64,000 nucleotides of DNA from contig CAWFUJ010000009.1 of the NCBI GenBank assembly GCA_963818985.1, forward strand, positions 124,001 through 188,000. The letters are read 5' to 3'. This stretch comes from JAFEDN01 sp963818985 (GTDB lineage Bacteria > Pseudomonadota > Gammaproteobacteria > Coxiellales > Coxiellaceae). Shown here piece after piece: positions 1 through 7,061 of the stretch (position 1 is its first letter; each line of letters begins with the position of its first letter). The notes beneath the pieces are model-generated. The model was not told the DNA's origin. It saw nothing but the letters and a program-made list of their open reading frames with translations, and ran no database searches. The position numbers and the translations under genes were made by a program.

Positions 1-720
1 TTTGGTGGGTTCACATGGTTTTGGTTCAATTAGTAATGTGCCTTTGAAGCCTGTTTTATGCTTGTAATCCGCTAATAAATGTAAGAAGCGGGCTAATTGT
101 TCGCTTTCTTGGCGCAAATCTGTATTCAGTAAAGTATCATAACCTTCTCGTCCTCCCCAAAGTACATAGTTAGCACCCTCAAGCTCCCGATTAATATCAA
201 ATACTGCTTTTACTTGAGCCATAGCAAAAGCAAATACTTCAGGATCAGGATTGGTGGCGGCGCCAGCCATATAACGTGGATGAGAAAATAAATTAGCTGT
301 TCCCCACAACAGTTTAATATGAGTCTGTTGCATTTTTTTGGCCATATATTCAGCTACGATTTGCAAGTTCTGAATGCTTTTCTTTAAATTCATACCCTCG
401 GGGGAAATATCGCGATCGTGAAAGGTAAAATAGGGAAGATTCAATTTGCTGATGAATTCAAACATGGCATCTATCCGCGCGAATGATCTTTGTTTACCGT
501 CAGCGATTTGCAGCCAGGGCCTTTGGAAAGTGCCTTCACCAAATCCATCATTGCCTTGCCAACAAAAAGTATGCCAGCAACAAACCGCCAAACGTAAATG
601 TTCAGCCATGGTTTTGCCCAAAACTATTCGTTGAGGATTATAATATCGATAAGCAAATTTGTTATCTGACTCTATTCCTTCATAGCGAATAGAAGGGATA
701 TTAGAAAAATAATCGGTCAT
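1..720 (-). CDS. xylA: Xylose isomerase, 3' end outside window
   Basis: This gene is cut by the left edge of the window; 240 codons are present and stay open. It converts D-xylose to D-xylulose in the cytoplasm. The N-terminus has the family pattern with the region ending FEFISKL..PYFTFHDRD (catalytic His/Asp area around residue 100) and a later FSHPRYMAGAATNPDP segment. The last visible residues, IEPKPCEPTK, match the conserved xylose isomerase metal-site strand IEPKPxEPTKH. The start ATG overlaps the xylB stop in an ATGA, so xylB and xylA are translationally coupled. The gene order xylB then xylA is reversed compared with E. coli xylAB. The family assignment is secure; the missing C-terminal half cannot be judged. 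Confidence 0.95.
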   Translation of the reverse strand, partial: MTDYFSNIPSIRYEGIESDNKFAYRYYNPQRIVLGKTMAEHLRLAVCCWHTFCWQGNDGFGEGTFQRPWLQIADGKQRSFARIDAMFEFISKLNLPYFTFHDRDISPEGMNLKKSIQNLQIVAEYMAKKMQQTHIKLLWGTANLFSHPRYMAGAATNPDPEVFAFAMAQVKAVFDINRELEGANYVLWGGREGYDTLLNTDLRQESEQLARFLHLLADYKHKTGFKGTLLIEPKPCEPTK

Positions 721-2198
721 AACGGGAGCTCCTTATTAAACATGAGAAATGACGGTTTTAACTGGTCGTAAAGTTGATTAAATAATTGTTGATTATGCTG
801 ATAACGGCGGAAATTTTCGGTGATAGGTTCAATGATATGTTCGATAGCCGGTTTTGGAAAAGCGTCGGTTAACGATCCGCCATGGATAGCAAACCAAGCT
901 AAGCGTGCCGCGCCGTAAGCTGCGCCAATCTCTGCTTGATGCCGATAGGTTAGAGTTTTGTGTAAAATAGTCGCGAGAATTTCTCCCCAATATTTGCTGC
1001 GAGCACCGCCACCTATGACTGCCAATTCTTTGACAGTGACACCCGCGTTATATATGACTTGTTGTCCTTGGGCAAAAGCAAAACCTATTCCTTCCAATAC
1101 CGCTTGAATTAATTCAGCCGCCCCCGTGGAATCTGTTAAACCGACCAAGGCTCCTCGTGCTTGAGGATTATTATGTGGGGTACGTTCGCCGGATAAATAA
1201 GGCAAAAAAATCGGGGTATAATTGGGATTATGTTGCTCTGCCAGGGCGATTAATTCATGGGTGTCATGTTGATTGATAACTTTACCAACCCACTGCAAGC
1301 AACTCGCCGAACTCAAATGCACGCTCATTTGGTGCCAGCGTGCTGGTAAGCAATGACACATGGTGTGTAGCGCTTCTTGCGGATTTGGACGAAACTGATC
1401 GTCGGCGACAAAATAGACTCCAGAAGTACCTATGGATAAAAATGCTTGGCCAACTTCAATAATGCCCATGCTGATGGCGCTGGCAGCATTATCTCCGCCA
1501 CCTGCTATGACCACAGTATTGTCGGGTATACCCCATTGCTTGGCAATGGCAGGTAAAACGATTGCGGTAATTTCTGATCCTTCAAACAATTCGGGCAATT
1601 GTTTTTCTTGCAAACCGGTCGCGTTAATCATATCGGTTGACCATTGTCGGTTGCCGACATCTAACCACATAGTCCCAGAAGCATCAGACATATCGCTGGC
1701 ATAAACCCCGGTGATTTGTAGACGTAAATAATCTTTGGGTAGTAAGACTTTGGCGATTTTCTTAAATATACTGGCTTCGTGTTCAGCGACCCATAAAACT
1801 TTTGGGGCAGTAAAACCAGGCATAATTAAATTACCAGTGATATTTAATGCTTCAGGCACGCGTTGTATTAATGTATGACATTGCGCTATTGCTCGGCCGT
1901 CGTTCCATAGCATGGCGGGACGTAATACTTGATCTTGATTGTTTAATAGTGTGGCGCCGTGCATTTGTCCGGAAAGCCCAATGGCGCGTAAATTTTTAAA
2001 ATGTTGCCCATGGTTTTTTTTTAGATTTAAAATTGCTGCTTGTGTTGCGTGCCACCATTCAAGTGGATCTTGTTCCGACCACAACGGTTGTGGACGCGAA
2101 ATTTTAAGCGCAGAACTGCTGCTAGCAATAATCTGTTGCTGCCCGTCCATTAACACAACTTTTATGCTGGAAGTGCCTAAATCGATGCCTAAATACAT
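717..2198 (-). CDS. xylB: Xylulokinase (FGGY family)
   Basis: ATP-dependent phosphorylation of D-xylulose to xylulose 5-phosphate, feeding the pentose phosphate pathway. At 493 residues it has the usual FGGY length (E. coli XylB is 484). The N-terminal phosphate-binding loop GIDLGTSSIKVVL is at residues 4-16, SGQMHG at about 77, and the second ATPase-fold Gly-rich segment IAGGGDNAASAIS at about 230. The C-terminal AVIGGGARSKYWGEILA motif is at about 393. The start is supported by an AGGA about 12 bases upstream. It is the first gene of an xylB-xylA unit that overlaps by four bases. A sugar/H+ symporter at 14930-16291 could supply xylose but is not linked. Confidence 0.95.
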   Translation of the reverse strand: MYLGIDLGTSSIKVVLMDGQQQIIASSSSALKISRPQPLWSEQDPLEWWHATQAAILNLKKNHGQHFKNLRAIGLSGQMHGATLLNNQDQVLRPAMLWNDGRAIAQCHTLIQRVPEALNITGNLIMPGFTAPKVLWVAEHEASIFKKIAKVLLPKDYLRLQITGVYASDMSDASGTMWLDVGNRQWSTDMINATGLQEKQLPELFEGSEITAIVLPAIAKQWGIPDNTVVIAGGGDNAASAISMGIIEVGQAFLSIGTSGVYFVADDQFRPNPQEALHTMCHCLPARWHQMSVHLSSASCLQWVGKVINQHDTHELIALAEQHNPNYTPIFLPYLSGERTPHNNPQARGALVGLTDSTGAAELIQAVLEGIGFAFAQGQQVIYNAGVTVKELAVIGGGARSKYWGEILATILHKTLTYRHQAEIGAAYGAARLAWFAIHGGSLTDAFPKPAIEHIIEPITENFRRYQHNQQLFNQLYDQLKPSFLMFNKELPL

Positions 2199-2357
2199 AC
2201 GGAGTCATTCCTGGAGATCTTACAGTGGTTATATTAACATAAAGTTTCTAGGAGATGTGATTTCTCACTCCATTGATTTTGAATATTTGAATAGTCAGAA
2301 GCTCAATTTTCATGATAAAGTAAAATATCCCAGGTATTATTTACGGAGAATTTTAGA

Positions 2358-4430
2358 ATGAAAGGAATACAGAACACTATACCGGTAACCGGAATGTTAA
2401 ATCAATCAGCATCAAACATATCTTATGTGCCGATACTGCAAGGAATTTTGGATGGGATTGGCTGGAAAAGCCCATCTGGGACAATTTATGAAGAGCAGAA
2501 GTTTGAAGTCGAGCGTTATTTATCTTTCCAAGAAGTAGAACAATCTTACCAACAAAATCCTAATTCAACCAATCAAAAAAAATTATTATCTGCACTGGAT
2601 GCAAAAATTGACGTTGCTAAAGCAGAATTGCGTAGTGCCCGACGCCATCAAAAAGAAGCGCATGACGCATTGATGAAAAAATCACCGTCAACCAGTATGG
2701 CAAGCCGCTTAAGCAGTTGGCTGATGGAAAATGTTCAATATACCTTTGATTCCACTCCTGAGCAATTAATCAAACGTTATAGCGGCATTGCTAAAGATCG
2801 AAAAGTTCAAATTAAAAAATTATCTCGGTATCGGAATAAAATTACCAGTGAAAATCTAATGCTCAGCACTGACAATAAAAATTTTGATTATTCCCAAACT
2901 CAAAATATCTCATATCCTAGTTCATTTGATTTGTCCAATTTAGAAAAAACCATGGGATTTGTAACAAGCGTTATAAGTTCTTATAGTGTATGGGAATTTG
3001 GTAAATCTGTAAGTAATATAGGAGATATCAATGGTGACCGAATAGATGATTTTGTTAGTGTTGGAATCACAGGGAATAGTGAGACTACTGTTTTTGTTAT
3101 TTTTGGTTCGAAAAATATGGGAAATAATATATATCTACACTTGGGTAATATAACTGAAACAACCGGGTTTGTATTCGATGCCGGTGCCACCTTATATTAT
3201 GGGGGTGTTGGTGTTGTGAGCAGCTCTGGAGATATCAATGCCGATGGACTGGATGATTTGTTAGTGAGTGTTCCATTTAGTTATGAAAATGATTTCGGAC
3301 GTGTTTATGTTATCTTCGGCAACAATTCCATTGGAACGGTTGGGACTTTAAAATTTTCTGATTTAAATGGCAAAAATGGATTTCTCATTAATGGAACACC
3401 TAGTCACACTGCAGGCGTTTATAGCGTAAGCTACGCCGGTGATATTAATGCTGATGGGCTTGATGATATTGTTATTGGTACATGGGGCCGTGCATGGGTA
3501 ATTTTTGGCAACAAAAATATTGGTTCTGACGGTGTTTTAGAGTTGCCAGGTTTAAATGGAACTAACGGGTTTATATTAAACGGGGATGGTAGTTCGGTTA
3601 GCTATGCTGGGGATATTAATGACGATGGAATAGCAGATCTCCTCATTGGGGGTGACGAATGTAGTACTTGTTATAATGCACAAGTTTATGTAGTTTTTGG
3701 CAAAAGGGATTTAGGTTCTAATGGGGCTATTATTTTGTCTTCCTTAAATTTAAATGGTACAAATGGTTTTATAGTTAAAGGATTTCATGATCCGGCCAAT
3801 TCCTGTTGTAGATCCCCTATTCAGGTAAGTGATGCTGGCGATATCAATGGCGATGGGGTAGATGATTTTATAATGAGTAATGTTTTCCCAGTCAATTTCA
3901 CTGGTTCAACATACGTAGTATTTGGTCACAATAATATAGGGTCTGGTGGAATTCTTCAAGTGTCCAATCTAAATGGAACAAATGGTTTTAAGTTAAATGG
4001 AGTAAATCCTGGTGATTACAGTGGGGTATCTATCAGTAGGGCAGGTGATATCAATTGCGATGGTATTGATGATCTGATTATTGGGGCATATTTCGCTAAT
4101 TTTTATAGGGGGGTTGCTTATGTAATTTTCGGTAATTATTCAGTCGGCTCTAATGGAATTATTCCATTATCCAGCCTTAATGGATGCAATGGCTTTGCTC
4201 TAAATGGATCGCATACGACTGGGTCTTCCGATAAGATTGGGTATTCCGTTAGTAATGCCGGAGATATTAATGACGATGGTATAGATGATCTTCTCATTGG
4301 CGCGGAAGGTTTTTATACTCATCCTTCCAATTATGGGGCTTTTTATGTGATTTTTGGGGGGGCATCTTTGTATCCATCCCCTACTCCTACGCCCATATAT
4401 CAACGTCCATACCTACTCCTACCTATTTAA
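2358..4430 (+). CDS. FG-GAP (integrin-alpha-like) beta-propeller protein; N-terminal part of a split receptor-like kinase
   Basis: The 690-codon frame starts after a GGAG ribosome site. Residues 1-175 are mostly charged and helical with no signal peptide. From about residue 195 to 670 there are seven copies of a Ca-binding loop of the form GDIN-x-D-x-x-x-D (near residues 222, 292, 362, 420, 495, 564, 635). Each is followed by a DD-(L/F)-(L/I)-(I/V)-G/S strand and a Y/V-V-I/V-FG strand, as in FG-GAP blades. Seven blades is the integrin-alpha number. The frame ends in a Pro/Thr stretch and then a stop at 4428-4430. In the +2 frame the Pro/Thr linker continues from about 4400 into a hydrophobic helix (LIIGSVVGG...SVLLYCVY) and KARKK, then the kinase annotated next. 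I read the two frames as one interrupted gene. Function in the cell is unknown; the propeller could bind protein or carbohydrate ligands (inference). Confidence 0.85.
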   Translation: MKGIQNTIPVTGMLNQSASNISYVPILQGILDGIGWKSPSGTIYEEQKFEVERYLSFQEVEQSYQQNPNSTNQKKLLSALDAKIDVAKAELRSARRHQKEAHDALMKKSPSTSMASRLSSWLMENVQYTFDSTPEQLIKRYSGIAKDRKVQIKKLSRYRNKITSENLMLSTDNKNFDYSQTQNISYPSSFDLSNLEKTMGFVTSVISSYSVWEFGKSVSNIGDINGDRIDDFVSVGITGNSETTVFVIFGSKNMGNNIYLHLGNITETTGFVFDAGATLYYGGVGVVSSSGDINADGLDDLLVSVPFSYENDFGRVYVIFGNNSIGTVGTLKFSDLNGKNGFLINGTPSHTAGVYSVSYAGDINADGLDDIVIGTWGRAWVIFGNKNIGSDGVLELPGLNGTNGFILNGDGSSVSYAGDINDDGIADLLIGGDECSTCYNAQVYVVFGKRDLGSNGAIILSSLNLNGTNGFIVKGFHDPANSCCRSPIQVSDAGDINGDGVDDFIMSNVFPVNFTGSTYVVFGHNNIGSGGILQVSNLNGTNGFKLNGVNPGDYSGVSISRAGDINCDGIDDLIIGAYFANFYRGVAYVIFGNYSVGSNGIIPLSSLNGCNGFALNGSHTTGSSDKIGYSVSNAGDINDDGIDDLLIGAEGFYTHPSNYGAFYVIFGGASLYPSPTPTPIYQRPYLLLPI

Positions 4431-4468
4431 TCATTGGAAGTGTCGTAGGTGGAGTTTCTATCTCAGTT

Positions 4469-5737
4469 TTGCTTTATTGTGTCTATAAAGCTAGAAAGAA
4501 ATATTGCAAAAACAATTTGACTGATCAAAAATCTCTAAGCTCTAGCCAAACTCAAGGGTGGCCGGAGTCAAAAGAAGTCGTCGCCGAGACTGAAACGTTT
4601 ACACAGCAAGAACCCATTTTTTTGTCCATAGTATCGTATCAATCTCTGCCTTCTGCAGCCGTCGAGATGTCTGCTTCCAGTATCAGTTCTACTTCTAGCC
4701 CTAGCAAAAAATCTGCTCGATCTGTTGTCACAAGTTCCCCTTTGTTATCACCTGTTGCAGAGTTGAAGTCATCGGTTCGCAGTAAAACACCTGTTATAGA
4801 TGAATCTGGTGAGGTCAAAGTTTCTTTTGGGATAAAATTTGCCGAGTTAAAATATAATAAAAAAGATAAATTAGGTAAAGGTGCTTATGGGACCGTCTAC
4901 AAAGGCACTTATAATTATAATGAAGTAGCCATTAAAAAATTGCATCCCACCCATCTGAGCTCAGGGGCATTAACTGAATTCAAACAAGAAGTCAGCATTA
5001 TGGCGAAGATGCGCTCAAATTACGTCGTGCCGTTAATGGGAGTTTGTTTAGAGGCTCCCAACTATTGCCTGGTTATGGAGTTGATGCCTAAAGGCTCATT
5101 GCATGATTTCTTACAAAACTCACCTGATTTGCCGGCAGCCACTATTTATCGAATCGCGTTAGATGTGACATATGGTCTGTTGCACTTACATCAAGCTCAC
5201 ATTATTCATCTTGATTTGAAAACCTTAAATGTCTTGTTGGACGGCGATCTGCGGGCCAAGGTGACTGATTTTGGTTTGTCAAAAATCAAATCTGAAACCA
5301 GTAGTTCCAGCTCAATGAAAAAGGTTAGTGGTACCCTCGCTTGGATGGCTCCGGAATTATTTGATGAAAAAGCCAGTGCAACGCAGGCAGCCGATATTTA
5401 CGCATTGGGGATGGTTTTATGGGCGCTGATTATTAAACCTTACACAACGCCTTTTAAAGGCTTAGCGATTAATGCATTAATCGCTGCGAAGTTGGCTCGT
5501 GGCCTAGAGCAAGAAAAGATTCCCACCCATTGTCCGAGTCAATACGCTCAATTAATTCGCTCCTGCTGGAAAAAACCAACCGAACGTCCTGACGCCAAAA
5601 AAATTGCCGATAATCTTTACGCTCTATTCACCGGCGCACAAAGTCATCAGTCGCCTTCTAAACTTGGCTTGCCGCCTTCTGCTTCAATAATCAGTCAGGT
5701 TCCTGATTATGCGAGTAATCCATTATCCACAACCTAA
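4469..5737 (+). CDS. TKL-type Ser/Thr protein kinase domain; C-terminal part of the split receptor-like kinase
   Basis: All catalytic elements of an active eukaryote-like kinase are visible. They are the Gly loop LGKGAYGTVYKG (about residue 135), VAIKK lysine, HLDLKTLN catalytic loop, DFGLSK metal-binding motif, GTLAWMAPE activation-segment end, and an Arg near the C-lobe end (KKPTERPDAKKIA). The GTxxWMAPE pattern and the DLKxxN loop point to the tyrosine-kinase-like (Raf/MLK/RIPK) group with Ser/Thr specificity. Residues 1-130 are a Ser/Thr-rich juxtamembrane region. The first residues (LLYCVYKARKK) are the end of a membrane helix that begins upstream in the same frame at about 4418. The real protein is therefore probably joined to the propeller frame at 2358-4430. 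No start site of its own is convincing. A possible MLKL-like partner follows 21 bp downstream. Confidence 0.9.
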   Translation: MLYCVYKARKKYCKNNLTDQKSLSSSQTQGWPESKEVVAETETFTQQEPIFLSIVSYQSLPSAAVEMSASSISSTSSPSKKSARSVVTSSPLLSPVAELKSSVRSKTPVIDESGEVKVSFGIKFAELKYNKKDKLGKGAYGTVYKGTYNYNEVAIKKLHPTHLSSGALTEFKQEVSIMAKMRSNYVVPLMGVCLEAPNYCLVMELMPKGSLHDFLQNSPDLPAATIYRIALDVTYGLLHLHQAHIIHLDLKTLNVLLDGDLRAKVTDFGLSKIKSETSSSSSMKKVSGTLAWMAPELFDEKASATQAADIYALGMVLWALIIKPYTTPFKGLAINALIAAKLARGLEQEKIPTHCPSQYAQLIRSCWKKPTERPDAKKIADNLYALFTGAQSHQSPSKLGLPPSASIISQVPDYASNPLSTT

Positions 5738-5758
5738 AGTATTGATGAGGTTTTTACC

Positions 5759-6619
5759 ATGATGACTGCTATCTCTGTCCTTAGCGTTATAAAAAATATA
5801 TATGCCACTGCCGATGCTATTTATGACTGCATGCAATTGGTTAAAACTAATCAATCACAGTGTAAACGATTAGTAGAAAGAATCCGAGTGATTGTGGAAG
5901 CTATCGCCGAGTTAGATATATTAAAGAAAATTCCTGATTCCGACACATTTGAACGGGGCATAGAGGCGTTAGAAAACAGTTTAAAAGAATGTTGTGGTTT
6001 TATTAATGAATTTACCCAGCAAAAACGCTGGTTTTAACAGACGTTAAAATCGAAAAAGAATGAGAAACAGTTTGCCTCTCTGAACCAGCAATTGCAGAAC
6101 TGCTTAGGGGATTTGAATTTAAGTATCGTAGCCAAACAGATTACCAATCGCGAACAGGATTTCGCTGATCAAAAAGCGGATGCGGCGTCATTAAAATCTG
6201 GTCAAGCCGAAATTTTACCTTTAAATCAAAAAATGATGCTGGAATTGCAAGAATTTAAAGGCGCCTCTTCCCAACGTGAAGAGATTCTAGCCCGGCAGTT
6301 AACTTCTCTGAAATGGCAGCTCCAAAAGATACGACAACCTGATCCTGACGCTAAAGAGCTAATTCCTCTGAATTATCAAATTCCTTTTTTTGAATTAACA
6401 TTGCAGGCAATTATAGCAGAAACCAGTGTTGGTACAATTTATACTGGACAGTGGAATGAACAGCCTGTGGCAATAAAGCTGCTGTCAACGCCATTATCTA
6501 GCACAGAGGGTTTAGAGTTCAGCCGTGAAGTAAAAATTATGAGTCATTTGCGTAATCAGCATATTGTACAGTTTTATGGGGCTTGTCTGGAAGAAGGGCA
6601 TGTCAGCGTAGGCGCATAG
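5759..6619 (+). pseudogene. MLKL-like protein (four-helix N-terminal domain plus kinase N-lobe), interrupted and truncated
   Basis: One reading frame runs from 5759 to 6619 with a single in-frame TAA at 6035-6037. Before the stop, residues 1-92 look like the MLKL N-terminal four-helix domain: CKRLVERIRVIVEAI, a Leu-rich second helix, and a CCGFINEFTQQKRWF segment. After the stop the same frame continues with SLNQQLQNCLGDLNLSI, again MLKL-NTD-like. A charged coiled-coil brace follows, then a kinase N-lobe with VGTIYTGQW, PVAIKLL and HIVQFYGACLEEG. The Gly loop is degenerate, as in pseudokinases. The frame ends abruptly after the N-lobe, so the hinge, catalytic loop and C-lobe are missing and are not found downstream. 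A GAGG site 9 bases before the ATG and the 21-bp gap suggest cotranscription with the kinase. The MLKL relation rests on recalled sequence patterns, not a search. Confidence 0.65.
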
Positions 6620-6670
6620 GCGTCAACTTAAGTAACCCACCCTAGCAGAGGTTCTTGACTTCACCTCCAA

Positions 6671-6775
6671 TTGTAGATCTTACGCTATTTAATTTGTAGT
6701 TTATAAATTTTTATATTAATGTAAATTATTTATTTTACAGATAGTTGTATTTTATATTTGTAGATCTTTACGTTA
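6671..6775. repeat. Direct repeat TTGTAGATCT(T)TACG upstream of the Fic remnant
   Basis: The sequence TTGTAGATCTTACG at 6671-6684 returns as TTGTAGATCTTTACG at 6758-6772, one base longer. The second copy ends about 20 bases before the AGGAGG of the Fic remnant. The spacing of 87 bases and the AT-rich sequence between the copies fit a regulatory region or the scar of a small deletion. No protein is assigned to it. Confidence 0.4.
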
Positions 6776-6803
6776 CCATTTGTTGTTTTTTAGGAGGAAA
6801 TGT

Positions 6804-7026
6804 ATGCTTGAATTTAAGCATTATGATCTTCGATTGCTTAGCCCAAGATTTGATTCGGAGTTAATAGATGTTTTAGAAAAGCTAAGCCATTTAAGGTACC
6901 ATAAATTTAATGGTAGTACCCCTGATTTTTGGTTTTTTCAATTGAAGAATATCTTCCATATTTTGGAAAGCAATAAAAGCGCTTGCGGATGAGGGTTTCA
7001 TTCCAGAGAAATTAATTAAACCATAA
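6804..7026 (+). pseudogene. Fic-family protein remnant
   Basis: A perfect AGGAGG lies 6 bases before the ATG at 6804. The frame encodes 62 residues ending in FFQLKNIFHILESNKSA, which is the segment that precedes SARIEGN in many Fic/DOC adenylyltransferase-like proteins. At that point the frame runs into CG-stop at 6990-6992. In the next frame the text continues KALADEGFIPEKLIKP and stops at 7024-7026, which could be the original C-terminus. The simplest reading is a gene that lost its whole catalytic core (the HPFxxGNG motif) by internal deletion. The intact ribosome site suggests the loss is fairly recent. It sits directly after the truncated MLKL-like gene, in a decaying stretch. Confidence 0.5.
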
Positions 7027-7061
7027 GTTACAAAAAAGCAAATGTAGGCAAAAAAAAGAGG

